This document shows, in pieces, positions 1-12,524 of a stretch of 64,000 nucleotides of DNA. Below the pieces are notes generated by a model, which saw only the letters and a program-made list of their open reading frames with translations, did no database searches and was not told the DNA's origin. The stretch covers positions 539,197-603,196 of the forward strand of contig NW_023998490.1 of assembly GCF_014805625.2 (NCBI RefSeq), read 5' to 3'. Each line of letters begins with the position of its first letter. The stretch's first letter is position 1. This DNA is from Glossina fuscipes. Its lineage: Eukaryota > Arthropoda > Insecta > Diptera > Glossinidae. The translations under genes were made by a program, and so were the position numbers.

Positions 1-61
<61 letters not shown>

Positions 62-67
62 GAGAGA
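1..67. repeat. AG dinucleotide microsatellite at window edge
   Basis: Nearly pure AG repeat from the first base to about 67, with one GG interruption. It probably continues beyond the window, so its full length is unknown. Confidence 0.97.
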
Positions 68-560
68 AAGTGTAATAAGAATAATGTAGAGTTAAATTAA
101 GCAAACAAGTGTATGATGAAATGCGTTAAATAACGAAATTTGTGCATAAATTTCTATAGAGAGGTAGAGAGAAACGGAAATTACTTTGCATCATGCCTTG
201 AATGTATATTTAATGATGCCTTAATTAAAGTTAGGCAAACTATCACCTCAACATCATATCAACACTTACTCTTTGATATACGAAAGCTTGCGATTTTGTG
301 TTTATATACGATATAGAATTTGAGCTTGTGAGGATGATTAGATTGCGCCAACACATCTTAGTTAGGTACGAATCTAAATTGCAAGGCGTCGTTTTTAAGG
401 TGAAAGCAAACTAAAATCCTATGTTGATTTAATAAAATGTAAATCATAGTAAAATATTCCACAAAAAAAAAAAGCAACAATTTTTTTCGTTTTCTCTTAT
501 CCTGTTATTCGAATATCATTATCATACGGCAAATAAACGCTTGCAAATGAAACGAGCACA

Positions 561-591
<31 letters not shown>

Positions 592-980
592 GATTTTCAT
601 TCAGTTCTTTTCTTTAATAAACATACAAAGGTACTTCATATCCACAGAGAGAACATACACACAATAAAAATTAAATTTGTGCATATGTGAGTGCGTCTAC
701 TACTATTTACGCTAAGCATATCTTAGCAAACATTCAAATAGAGATCGCTTGCTTACGCAACCGTATTCACTGACTCATGAATAAATGTATTAAAGATGTC
801 GAGAAAAAAGGTATAGAAATTCAGAAAAAGAGGTGGCATTGCAAAGGAAAGAGATGAAGAAGTTGTAGGAACAATCTCATTATCATATTTGCACTTCCAC
901 AAACATGGCCATACTCAAACCTTTTTGTTTATACCCTACATTGCTTACAACACAGTGTACAGTTTTTTAGTGCATTAAGT
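68..980. other. Non-coding stretch with a TTA microsatellite
   Basis: AT-rich sequence with no convincing reading frame on either strand. The only structure I see is a TTA trinucleotide run of about nine units at 564-591. Confidence 0.6.
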
Positions 981-984
981 TTAC

Positions 985-2150
985 GCGAACGTATATAACA
1001 GCCAGGAGGGCTTAACATAGAAACATGTTTTATTGCCTGCTATGCTACCCGTCTGTCTCTTCATCCACCTGCCTGTCTGTCTCATGGCAATCTATGTATT
1101 TTTGTAATCATCCTATAGATAGCACTTTTCAAGAGACCAGTTATGGCTTAGCGACAAAAACCCCTCTCAACGTGGATTAAATCGAACCACTTTTACGATT
1201 ATTCCGTCTTTTTTCGCAAAAGTTTTTTTATGAAAAATAAAGCGTCCTGCAAAATATCTGTAAGTAGTTTTAATTTTTAATATGTGATATGTCATAAAAA
1301 CGAATTTTACCAAATTTGGCCCAAACAAGTCTATTTCTTAGACGCCGTCCCATATAACCCAGCCCCAGCCATGTCAACGAAGCCTTAATTCAGTAATTTT
1401 CAATTGTTATGGGTAAAGAATAATACGACTTTTAATAAGAAAATTAATTTTCATAAGTTTGGATCGAGAGTAAGCTCACGTTTTGAATCCACTTCAATAT
1501 AAAAGCTTTCCTTTGAAAAGTATGCCATGCAAAATGAAATAAACAAATGTGTGCATTTGATGAAGTGAAGTGATGTAGGGTATTTAGTGGTCGATTGTTA
1601 TTTTTTTGCATTTGTTGTTTTTACTTTTTTTTCGTTTCCTTTTATCAAAGTCAAGCCGTTAACATTTGTATGTGATGTGAATCGCAAATGTTTTACGAGA
1701 AAGCATTTATTATTATACACATGAAAACGTAATAAAAACACAAACACATGCTAAATACAACATTTTTGTACTTTCCTCTCATATATGTATTTAATATATT
1801 TTGCGTCAGTTTCTAAAGGATTAAGTTTAGCTAATTATTTTGAAAAATTTTAATCATTTATAAGAAAACGACGATCACGACAACGGTAAATATTGTTTGC
1901 ATTATTACACTTTTAGATTTTTATGATCTTCTTTAAACTAGAATAAATTATCATAATATAGGGCCGGGAGGTACGACCAATGTAAATTACACGATACATT
2001 GACGTGTTTGCGGCCATGGCCAACCTCTATTAAAAATGGTTCGGATCGGACCACCTTTCCGACCACTTGCCCTACAACGCTCTGTTTAGCAAAGTCGATA
2101 TGTGATTAAATGTAGGGTGGTGTAAGATATTTAATGGTGAACTGTGTCCC
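985..2150 (+). repeat. Dispersed repeat family B, copy 1 (diverged)
   Basis: The words GGGCTTAA, CTGTCTGTCT, an AAATTTGGCCCAAAC-like core and AAGTCTATTTCTTAGA recur in the same order at 23635-24560 and, in part, at 36430-37420. The segment near 1990-2080 (CATTGACGTG, then a GGATCGGACC-like stretch) has a counterpart near 23800. Copies are diverged and gapped. No protein is encoded. The pattern resembles intergenic repeats of flies, but the family is not identified here. Confidence 0.6.
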
Positions 2151-4235
2151 ATGACAGTGTTCTTACTTGTTTAATTATAGAGCAGTAAGGTATAAAAATT
2201 GAATGGTTTTTTTACTTTTCTTTTTAAAATCACGTTTCAACCAAAAGAGGCGTAGCCAACACAGTTCTCCAAGGCTCTTTCAATACCTTTCCAAATAATT
2301 TCTCCCCTCTGGTTCCAAAAGATTATTCCTATGAAACTTCACAAACATTATTTTTCAGTTGTGTTGCTGTGAATAAAACCCATTTTCTAGGCCATTATAG
2401 TGACCTTAGCCCCTAAGCCAATAGTAAAAATACCTTTTCGGTATGCTTTCAATTCTATCGTGCAATTTTTTTCTACGGGACCAATATTTAACATTCCTTC
2501 CCTTACGGTAAGGTAACATCCCGGCTTAAGTTCAAGGAATGGCATGCTTCATCGATCGCATTAATTGATCTCCTATCATATGCTGAAGAAAACTGATTTG
2601 TATTCGAAAGGATATGATTTGAAAATAATTAGTTGTCAAAAAATGTAATCAAAGTGTGGTGTATTTTGTCGCTCTACGCCATTTCTTTCAAATTGGATAA
2701 ATAAATAATGAATTTTCACAACAGTGGTTTTGAAATTTTGAGATTTACCTATTGAATGTTGAAAGTTAACGTTCGTTGAATTACTTCGCGATGTTCCTTG
2801 AAAACGTCTCTTAATTCTATTTCGTAAGCGTCGGACTTTTCAACATTTTTATCGATTTCGTGAAGCAAAATTTCCCGCCCGATGGATTTGTCATAGTGAA
2901 GTACGCACAATTAACCCGAGCATAACTAATTTGAATAAATTCATAACAGATCATATTATTTTCAAACTCTCGCTAACTTTAGAATTTGATTTCCGATACT
3001 TTTTGATCAAAAGTGTGTTAATGTCAGCCGTCAACTTTGTAAATTCGTTAATGTACCACAATACCGCAAAAACCACAATAACTAAAAGTAAACTATTTAG
3101 CGCACGTCTCTGCAAGGTATGCAAAAATAAACTGAGAGACTTAATAGCACGAGTTGATCTTAAATCTATTCTAATCTGAGAGCATCAAGGACTAAAGGAT
3201 AAAGAATTTGAAATAAAGCTTTCACGTTAAACGGTTTGTCATAGGTTTAATTGAAACAAAATTATTTCGTTGAATTTTTAAGGACTTTTGCCTTTTAAAC
3301 AATTCTAAGGCTACGGATCCAAAAGCAATTATTCGAATTCAAAAGAGAAAGTCAGTACAAAAACCACTAATCATTTGCAAGCAAATGCTTCAACAGGTTT
3401 CTTTAAATTTCATTTAAAACATCAACAGAGCAATCGAAAGCGAAAGATCGTGGAGACTATGATTACTGCTTTCTAATAACACAAACATCATTTCAAGAAG
3501 AGTAAGACAAACTTTTTATGTTTGCTTATGTATGCACTTCCAATATTTGTCTTCGAAATTTTCAAATATGAACTCATGTCGATACACCCTTCGTAAGAAT
3601 GCACATTACCAGTCTTAGTTGAACTTATTTTCAAGAAAAAAAAAAAGGGCAACACCTAAAAATATGCTATGTCTTAGGTATATATATAATATGTAAATAC
3701 TTTTCTGATTAAAGTAAATTCTCTCACTACCAACAGCAGTTGTCATTATTTATTTATTTGAAAGTTTTTTTTTTCTTTTTTGTGTATAAATTGAAAAACT
3801 TTCAACAGAAAAACATTTTCTGCATTGCACTAAAGTGCACGGCGCTTACATTAAAGAATCAGTTTATTTACATTCCAGCAAAAAACCGAAACAATCAAAA
3901 CAACTATTCAGAGATTTTTTCCCCTTAAAGTTCAGCCAATTTATTATTTAGTAGATCTTTCTGTTAACTTTAACTTGGCTTAGTTAATAAATTAATCTGC
4001 TTAGAAGAGCAACTACGGACTAATATCAGCGATCTAATCAGAACATACGCACCCTTTGTGAATAATTGTAGAAAAGAAAGGCATTTCGAACTTTCGCTGA
4101 ACATTGCAAACATAAACTTGTAAAAGACTAACAAGAAGAAGAATAATGAATGTGAAGAATGATAATAGGAACAGAAATATAGGTTGAAATAGGAATAGGT
4201 TTATAGTTATTAAAGAAAAAGATGATTCCCATTAT
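2151..4235. other. Featureless AT-rich stretch
   Basis: Only short open frames occur, none with recognisable protein character. A short A run lies near 3640. I see no repeat copy that I could align to another part of the window. Confidence 0.5.
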
Positions 4236-4239
4236 CGGT

Positions 4240-4960
4240 GAATCATTTTATGGCTTCCTAAAAGCAAGATCCACACCGAAACTTTTACGTCTTCAGGCTG
4301 AAGTCGTGTACACAGATTTTAGTAAGGCTTTTGACCTATTACCTGTAAGTTATTGGCCTTCAAACTCCCCTCCTCTGGCTTTCCTTTATAGTAGTTGAAA
4401 CGGATAAGCTCTTATTTTAGTTCAGTGCTGGGTATAACTCCATCACCTCCGACGAACTCTCTGTGACGCTAGGTTTTCCTCAAGCCATGCACTTATCTCT
4501 TTATCCTATACATGAACGATATCCTTTCTGCGATTAAGCTCAGCCATGTTCAATTATAATAGATAAATTGTTTACATGATGATTATTAAATTCTATGAAA
4601 TTAAATCTAAAAAAATTCAATAATCTTTCATTTTCAAGGAGGTATATATACATTCACCTATGAGTAGTATATCGGGTCTTGGAAATTGGAAAATGTAGAT
4701 AAGTTTCACCAAAGATTGCGTTATAATTTGCACATTGATTTCTCTAGGTTGGCTCCTTATGAAAATGTGCTTTCGTTGGCCGCGGCATTACTTAGTGAGA
4801 TAAACTTCAATGATCCTAATTGTTTAGCTAAGAACTTCATTTTCATAAAACCCCGCCAACGCGGGGATATAATTACGAGCGTTTCCACCTGGTTACGGTT
4901 CTTTATCAAAATCTATATAAAATCTATAATTAATTTACTCTAAACATTGTCTTTTTCAAA
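4240..4960 (+). mobile_element. Jockey-like non-LTR retrotransposon fragment (reverse transcriptase)
   Basis: The reverse transcriptase catalytic motif A is legible at 4303-4335 (VVYTDFSKAFD). The block MNDILSAIKLSHVQL follows at 4512-4556 after at least one frameshift. The YADD box expected next is destroyed: only a remnant reading IIDKLF remains near 4557-4574. LNLKKFNNLSF at about 4600-4633 and RLRYNLHIDFSRLAPYEN at about 4713-4766 match the downstream part of jockey-type ORF2. Spacing between motifs is far shorter than in an intact element, so there are internal deletions. It is a dead fossil on the plus strand with neither end preserved. Clade assignment rests on motif wording only. Confidence 0.75.
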
Positions 4961-6505
4961 TCGTATCAATCCAACCCCACGTAATACCCGTGCTTTACCT
5001 TTGTCGTGTCTAAATATTGATATCTTCGCATCGAGCCGTTATCCCAAATCCTTCTGAGTGCAGCATACATTCGCACGACTTAATATGCCGCAAGTGATGC
5101 AGGGTATGTACAAATATGAATATATTTGTGTTCAGATTTCATGCGGTATTTTACTTGTCCCAAATATTTGCTGAAACCATCTAAAATGATATGAAAAAAA
5201 CATTACCCAATCGAGTGAGTGATTTCGGTTTTATTAAGAAAAAAAATTCAACAAAGTGCCACACATTTAGTTTTGATCTTGAATAGTTCAAAATCAGGCT
5301 TTGAGGCTAGCGATGTAAAAATGCTGGATTTTCATTAGAACAACATTTCTATATCCGCTTTTTTCCTTTTGAATCACATTCACGTAGACTTTGGAATTAA
5401 TTTGCTTTTAGCTTAACGGTTAGGCGGGGTAATAATATTTTTCTTACTTGTTTTAATTAAGCATTGCATCGCTTAAGGCGTATCAGTTACAATTTAATTA
5501 TGAAGCTTTTATAAAACAAACATGAAAGCATGAAAGTTGTAATGCTCATACGACCCCATTTTTATTTTTATTTATTTTGTTTTTGCTTTTGTTTACCTTT
5601 ACCTTCTGTTTACATAATGTGTACACATTTTTAAAATTATTTACGTATTGTTTTTGCACTTTAGTCTTTACTTAAATGGAAAACGCATATAATTTTGCAT
5701 TTAATGTATATAACACGCACTGTCGTTGACTCATTTCACAATCGACGAAATTGTAAAAAAAATGAGTAGCTCGCCCTTAGCTTGATGTTAGCAAGGAATG
5801 GATAATAAATTGCGCGTCGATATTGAAAGTCTCGCACTTTATAAGAAGGAAAACAAAAAAAAAAAAAAAAAAAAAAGCGCACCTACATTGCATTTGCAGG
5901 ATTTGTAAGAGTAATGAAAAATTTCATCACCCAAGATGAAAAATAATGTACCTGTGCATTCGAAGGGAGAGAATTTATTAACAAGAGAATTGATAGCGGA
6001 GCTGTTAACATTTAAACAGTAATTTTTCAAAATTTGAAAAGAAAGTAAAGTACAACAGCACCTGGAAAACCCGAAGGTTTTTTGCTTCTTCTTAGATTTA
6101 GATAAAAAAGCCACACTTGCGTTACGTTTGTCCGGTAAGGTATTTATCTTTTTGTTCAAGTGCGTTCTATTTAATGTTTACTACTGTTGATTAAAACAAA
6201 AAAATTATGCACTTTTATTATACATTTCACAAATTAGACGAATGAAGGAAACATTGAATGCATGATTTAATCAGTAAGTGAATGCTTTGCAACATAGGCA
6301 GGCGGTCGGCAGCTGGCAAGACTGCTTACTTGCATACAAATGCGAAAAATTGATGTACATGTTTTTCACATATTTCTTTATGGTTACTGTTTCATTCTTG
6401 TGGCTCTGAGTTTAAACAGCACTAAAAACCAACGGCATGCTAACTTTGTAATATCGCTGACAACATCGATATTTATAATTTCGAATTTTTGAATAGTACT
6501 ACATA
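4961..6505. other. Non-coding stretch with a poly-A run
   Basis: AT-rich DNA with no supported gene. A 22-base A run lies at 5855-5876. It may be the tail of a retroposed sequence on the plus strand, but nothing recognisable precedes it. Confidence 0.5.
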
Positions 6506-6509
6506 CTGA

Positions 6510-7320
6510 ATCGCTTTTCCGTTCCGTTCGTTACTCCTCCTACCTGTCGATGCTTTTGGCCGTTTGTCCGTCAGTGTGCCTTTCCAATTATTCATTATTG
6601 CCTTTTGTTTTTTGTTTGTTTGTCGATGTGCTTACTAGTCCGCATGGTCTACAATCCATCGGTCTTTCTGTGCGTCATTTGGCTTGTTCTGGTGCTCCTT
6701 TAGACCTCGGTCTATCGATGCCTCTGTCCGTCAATCGCTTTGTTCCGTTTACCTTCAATTTCCTCTCTACTTTTTCTGTGTGTCAGTTTATCTCCGTAAT
6801 TTCGTTCGTCATTCGTCTTGTTATTCTACTCATTCACTACGCACGCCTCAGTCCGTCGATTTCCCTGTTTGTCACTACTTCTAGTTTTCGGTTCTTCGGT
6901 CCGCCTGCACAACCCTTCATTTACTTATGCTGCCTTCCTTTTTTTTTCTCTTAGTCCCAAAACTGCTCTCTGGTCTATCTGCCGGTTGGTGTATCTATGC
7001 GTCATTTCTTATAGTAGGGTGTGTTGGACCTTCTGTTCGCCAGACCCTCCGTTTATAAGGCTTTTCGTTTGTCGGTCCTCCCGTCCGTCTATCTGTAAGT
7101 CTAAGTTTCTATTCATTTTTGACTTTCTATTTTTAAAACTATCTTCTTTCCTGTCTAGTTGCCATTTAGTCCCTCCGCGTTTCAACTCTTCTTACGGGTC
7201 AACTCTTCTCTTCGCCATGTTCTCAGTGCGTGGGATCTTCTTCTAATAGCTCATCCGCCGCTTTGCCCACTTGTTCACTAATCCCTCTCGCCATCCTGTC
7301 GCCCTGTAACCTTAACTGTT
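6510..7320 (+). repeat. Pyrimidine-rich CTGTC/CCGTC island (degenerate minisatellite)
   Basis: About 800 bases in which the plus strand is strongly pyrimidine-biased, with words such as GTCCGTC, CTGTCTG, GTCGGTC and CCGTC recurring at irregular spacing. Overlapping open frames of 134 and 142 codons here are Ser/Phe/Cys/Leu-rich, as expected from a C/T-biased strand with few stops, and are not taken as genes. The same words occur in short runs inside repeat families B and X, so the island may be an expansion of such a core. Confidence 0.6.
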
Positions 7321-8030
7321 CTTCTCTCGGTTTGTAAGCCGTAGTTTTCATAGCAAAGAGAAATATGAGTGGAAAACAGGAAATCGGAATGTAAGTTTTC
7401 AGTTTTTCCTTACGTGTAGCGCGTTTAGAGACGAATACGGTGTACGGATAACAGAAAAAAACGTAAAATAACTTAATAAAAAAAGGTCGTAATCTAAAAA
7501 GCAAATATCAATATGAAAAGTTGACGCTTGTGCTTATTAAATCTGTGCGTGTTATTAAATCGTATCTATCAATATATTGACACATCCGTAGTTAAGAAAA
7601 AACTTAAGGCAATGACTGTCGAGTATTCGCCCTAAAGCAAATTTATTGTATTTGTTTTTTGTTTTTTTACTCTCTTTTCAACTAAATTTCCTTATGTAAG
7701 CTTGTGAGTATTGGTAAGTAAGCAAAAGCCAGCACTCAAATAAACATTTTCATGAATACGTATACATTGCCAGTGGCATAATGAATCTTTTCCTTTTTAG
7801 CAATTATAAATAAGTATGAACGCATTCTCGCATTTTTTGTGTTATAACTGCAGATCAAAATTGTTCTATATTGTGGTTTTAGTTGGTTTGTTTTGTCGGT
7901 TATTTGGTTTGTAATAGTGTATATAGATTCTTTTCGCCATAAAACCGGTTGGGATTTATTGAAAAACTCATTCAGCTTTATGGCGCGAGTTTTCATTTCA
8001 GTTTTTATTTGCATTTTTTTCCTTTTTTTT
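7321..8030. other. Featureless stretch
   Basis: No supported coding sequence or repeat. AT-rich with short homopolymer runs. Confidence 0.45.
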
Positions 8031-8031
8031 T

Positions 8032-8058
8032 GGTGGTGGTGGTGGGGAGGGGGGGGGT
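8032..8058 (+). other. G-rich tract with quadruplex potential
   Basis: Four GGT steps run into GGGGA and then nine consecutive G. At least four G runs lie within 27 bases, so an intrastrand G-quadruplex is possible. The tract is preceded by a T-rich run. It is the only long G run seen in this AT-rich window. Confidence 0.7.
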
Positions 8059-8169
8059 GTATATTTTCATGTTTTAGGGAAATAGAAAACTATTTTAAAT
8101 ATTGTTTTAAACTGCTTCATATTGCGGTCAAATATATGTATAGAATTGCTGTACAATTATAACAATGGG

Positions 8170-8415
8170 TGTTTGTTTCATATATAAATTTATATATGTA
8201 TTTATATGTATATATTTTATAGCCCTTTTTCCGCACACACATATGTATATATATACATATATATACGTATAATCCCAGTATATCACAAACTGAAGAGTAT
8301 TTTGTATAAATAATAAATGGACGAAAAAGTAGTGAAGTGAATAATGGTAAGTGAAAAGAAGTCAGAAGCATTCACTTGAACATACATATATATATATACA
8401 TATATATATAAGTGA
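8170..8415. repeat. TA/ATAC-rich low-complexity region
   Basis: Alternating TATATG, ACATAT and TATATA words in several blocks. The block at 8376-8417 is framed by ATTCACTT and its inverse AAGTGAAT, which makes a small inverted repeat around the TA tract. Confidence 0.7.
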
Positions 8416-8419
8416 ATCA

Positions 8420-10775
8420 ATTAAAGCAGACACTTTAACACGTCTGCTGTGGTATGTCCTGTACGTATAGACGTATATTTATTTTATGCATTCATACGCT
8501 CGCAAAGTAATTTTCCAATGAGTTCTTCATTTCTTGAATAAAATAAAGTAAACAAAGGCTTTTGATTGAATTTGTTTGAAAACGTATTTAATTAAATTTT
8601 TCAGTTTTCTTGCATATCATTCATCATTGTTTTAATTTAAATATGAATTTATTTAAAAGTTACTTTCGTTCAAAGAAATAAAAAAAAAGTAACAGGAAAG
8701 TGTACGGAATGTAGAGATACCAGTAAATGAAGAAAAAAAAATCACTTGAATGAATATTTTTTCTTCAAAGATTTTTTGTTAATTTATACTTTTACTCATG
8801 AAGTTTTTTATTTAATTTGAACAGCGTTACGCTCTAACAGGCTTCAAAAGTTTCAAAAACTTAACATGCTCTTCAAGTTGCTAATCTATGTACACTAATA
8901 TACTTGAAGTCATTGCATTCCCAGTTGCGATGAATTTTACGAGATTATGAAGTTTGAAAACTTGTCAAGCGCTTTCAAACCGTTAGAAATGTGAAGAAAT
9001 CCGGCCCGCTGGGGCGGACTTTCAAAGGAAAATTGAGTAAAGAAGACAAATGAATCTCTTCCTAACGCACCCCACTTCAATAAACTTTTCGTACCAAACA
9101 AAAAACAGCATCAATAGCGGGGCGCGTTAGAAAGTAAGCAGTGTAACAAATTGAAAAAATAAATTTGACGGATCATTACATTTGACAGATCATCAAAAAA
9201 AGTCTTAACCCAGCAAATGACGCGAACGAAATTCATTGAGATTTTGCCAGTAACAGCAAAAGTTAGCGCCGATGCAAGGTCAACCTTCGCAGCTAAGCTG
9301 TGCTGAACAAGGTTTCTATCGAATGCTTACGTGGCATGCGATTTTTATACCCGTTTTATGAAGGAATGAATATAACCGAAGAGATGCAAAATATTTTATA
9401 AAAGCTACATACAACTGATCATGGTGACATCCTCAAATGCCACGTTGTACGTTTAGTCCACCCATCCGTGTTCACATTCGTTGGAGTGCCTAAAATTTCA
9501 TAAGGTTACAATTCGCTCAATGAAAAGATGATTTTTGGACGATATCAGTGTTCAACCGAAATGTTTCAAAAGTCCACGAGATTTCAACCATTAGTTCGCA
9601 AGTTACGCCTGTGAACTCAAACTATGATAGACGTTCGTCAATGGTGACAGCCTCTATTTGTGGTTTTACGAATTTATAGGAGAACGTGGTAAGTAAAAGA
9701 CGCTTCACCGTTTGTTTTACTGATGTTGGCGCTCACGTATACAATGTGTATATGTATGTTTTCCGCCTAGATCAAACTGTCTTGTCTCTAAAGCTTTTTA
9801 GAAGGGAACCTTTAGCCGGTCCTATCCGCTCGCTGGGAGGTTATGCGAGCGGAAATATCGCTTTGTCCAGACATTGTACACCATTCGGGGCCTCATTTGT
9901 ATTCATTTGAAAACATCGTTTTTGGCTCGCCCCTCTCCCTTGAGTGATACCTGGCAAGCATTCGCACTATCATCTCTCAGGTTTAAACGGACACACCCTT
10001 GCTTTGTGTCAACTTTTTTTTTAAGTTCTTTTCCACTAAGCTAGACTACATGACAGTCAAATTAAGGCTTATAGTCCGGCATTTGATTTCAAATTCAAGA
10101 TACTTAGCTCCAAATACCAATATGACTGTTGAATACCTTTCCAAGATACCAAGCAGCTAATTCCTTGTGCTTTCCGACATTCGTCCCGACGGTTGAATAG
10201 CGGGAAAAAAGCAGAAACTGTAGAAGAATTCGCCCGTAAAACATCTGCTCGCTAATCTGTAATCGAGCCCAGAAGAATGAGAGCATAAAGACTTCTGTAG
10301 CGTATATATATTAAAGTTTCGAATGGAGGGCATCTCTTTCGAAGTCAGCTGTTCTCTGCAGTCGAATATACTTCAGCCTCTCTGAACTTAATTATGGCTT
10401 ACTTGGTGAAATTCAGACGTTACTAAAACACAACTTCGAGTTTAACGTATATATTGAGATGATATGATAACGTCTCTGATAAAAAATCCATATTATTTTT
10501 GTTGTCAAACTTTTTTTGTTATTTGCAACAATGGAAAAAATCGAATTTCGTGTGTTGATGGGAAGAAATCCATTCAAATTCAATCTTAAGTTGAAAAGTA
10601 CTCGTGCGGGGGATTACGATGTTGAGCGCTGTCGATATGCGAAAAAAGGGGCTTTACACTATGAAATTTTAAAAATATCCTGAAATTAATACTTCATAAG
10701 CGAGAAAGGTGAGCTGAGGCGCTCACGACAGCAAAATTTCGTATTAAAGTTTGGGCCTGAGAAATTCGGTTTCTC
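8420..10775. other. Non-coding stretch, nothing recognised
   Basis: No frame longer than about 75 codons and no motif that I recognise. I found no repeat relationship with the rest of the window. Confidence 0.45.
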
Positions 10776-10780
10776 AATAG

Positions 10781-11287
10781 ATGGCCTGCAGCTCACAGTC
10801 GAATAAACGCAACGTGTCACCTGCCGATGGCCATAATAACAAAATTGCACGATCAGGCGTTAAATTGTCCAGATCAGGCGATCACTGCGAGTATTATCTA
10901 ATTCTATTGCACATGTCAAGAAGATATTCTGGGAAATATGTAACGAATCAAATAATGAGTTCATTGGAGAAACTGACATTAATCTCGATGCTCATGACAA
11001 ATCTTACCCTCAAGGAGTCAACGAAATGGTATCGAACGCCGAATTCTGCAAAAAAGAAATGTTTTCTTCTTGCAAAGTCGGACGAATAATTGACTGATCT
11101 AATACACTTATACAATTCTAGCGAATTTTTAAACTTAAACTGCGGGATTTTAATGAGCAACCAGTTTAGCCCTCAAATATACTATTGTAGAAACTGTAAA
11201 GTTAACAAAAGGAAGAAACTCTCATTCTCTAATACTCATAGCCGAAAGAAACGCGGTGTTTATTACGAGCGTAAAAACAAGTTATAA
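10781..11287 (+). pseudogene. Possible decayed coding remnant, unidentified
   Basis: An ATG at 10781 opens a 102-codon frame that ends at 11089. Its first 26 residues look protein-like (MACSSQSNKRNVSPADGHNN). Over 10952-11095 a second frame reads more like protein (NEFIGETDINLDAHDKSYPQ, then a stretch with three Cys). The frame at 11090-11287 ends in a basic tail after YYCRNCKVNKRKKL. Three overlapping plus-strand frames that look protein-like in turn would fit a frameshifted gene or several unlinked chance frames. I do not recognise a family. There is no splice signal that would join them convincingly. Confidence 0.2.
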
Positions 11288-11321
11288 CCCGCCGTGCTCG
11301 AGTATTTTTTATCTATAAACA

Positions 11322-11340
11322 TTTTTTTTTTTTTTTTTTT
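11322..11340. repeat. Poly-T run
   Basis: Nineteen consecutive T on the plus strand. Confidence 0.95.
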
Positions 11341-11520
11341 GCTTTCGAAAATAAAAGTGTTTTCAGTACACGTTACGCTGTGGGCATATCGCTTCATCGA
11401 TGTAGTCCAACCAACCAACCTGTGTATAGCAAATTGCAAAGTTTTTACCAAATTTCGAGTCGATATCCTTATTTTTAAGACAACAAACCACGAACTGGCG
11501 GACACAGGGACCTGCTTAAA

Positions 11521-12015
11521 TTAATTCAGGATTTGATGTTGATCAAGAATATATATTGTGAGGGCAAAAATTGCCCGTACTCTGGAGCTGGGCTAGCACA
11601 GCGGCCCAGAAATTGGTCACAAGAAATTTGTATAGATTTTGGATTCTTCATTTTATTCTGCGCGGTCGCGATCGACTTCTTCGAGAGTCCAGACTCGACT
11701 TTTCAACTCACTTAACTTACTAACCTTACTTACTACCTACTACCTAATCTACTCATATCCTACTCTTAGTCTACCTAATCTCTAGCTTATTCTCTAACTT
11801 ATTCTACAACTTGTTCTCTACGTTATTCTCGAACTTACTTCTCTACCTTAAGCTAGCACTCTCCCCCCACCAGAGACAGAGAAACTGTGAAGCCAAAACG
11901 AGGTACGACTTTGGCTCCTCACAATATATTTTATGGCATTTGTGAAACCAGTTTCCAGCGTTCGCCATGCTGCAAACGTTTTGACAAATGGAATATACCC
12001 CTCATCAAGGAGAGC
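11521..12015 (+). repeat. Dispersed repeat family X, copy interrupted by a nested element
   Basis: The left part (11524-11555) carries TTCAGGATTTGATG and TTGATCAAGAATATAT. The right part (11925-12010) carries TTTATGGC, GCTGCAAACGTTTTGACAAA and GGAATATACCCCTC. In the uninterrupted copy at 43185-43310 the same words follow each other directly. The family is therefore split here by the element at 11556-11924. Confidence 0.7.
11556..11924. mobile_element. MITE-like element with imperfect terminal inverted repeats, nested in family X
   Basis: The element begins TTGTGAGG and ends CCTCACAA, an exact inverse. With gaps the terminal similarity extends inward about 25 bases, both arms reaching a CGTAC-CTC word. 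TATA is present immediately outside both ends (11552-11555 and 11925-11928), consistent with a TA or TATA target duplication. Just inside the left end, GGGCAA-AAA-TTGCCC forms a small hairpin. The interior at about 11700-11860 is a degenerate tandem of CTTACT, CTACCT and CTTATTCT words. No transposase is encoded, so it would be non-autonomous. A Tc1/mariner-type origin is inferred only from the TA-like target. Confidence 0.6.
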
Positions 12016-12520
12016 AATATTCAATGGCACAATTTTCGATTTGGTGTACAAAACGCTTTTTTACGTAATATTTAATATTAATTATAACAAAACAAGTCCT
12101 AAGGTAAGTCAGGGGCAGAATCGTAATTTTGTATAGCAAGCATTTATTATCATATAAGATACTCCGTAATTTAGGTACACTAAGCCATAAATCGTTATTT
12201 ATTACTGCAGTTACTTGCTTGTTTTATTTTATCTCAGCAACATTTGATATTTTTTCCTTGTAACTTGCCCGGCTTTAATGATTGTATCCTATTCGTGGAA
12301 AAAGTGTTCTGCTACAAGAAAATTTGTAGCATTAGTTAGCCGTAATTATATTCAATATATGCTAAACCATCTACGGTTTCTTATCTAACGAAATTGTTTC
12401 GATAATTAGATAACTTATCGTATATTTTCTAAAAATTATTGTTATTTTAGCAAGTTGTAAAAAATAAATATATATCTTATACAGCTAGTGGTGCAGGGAA
12501 TACTAAATATGTGCGAATAT
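12016..12520. other. Featureless AT-rich stretch
   Basis: No supported gene or repeat. Confidence 0.45.
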
Positions 12521-12524
12521 ATGC

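Noticed and set aside
6550..7246. Overlapping 134- and 142-codon frames
   Set aside because: They follow from pyrimidine strand bias, which removes stop codons; the residues are Ser, Phe, Leu and Cys throughout.
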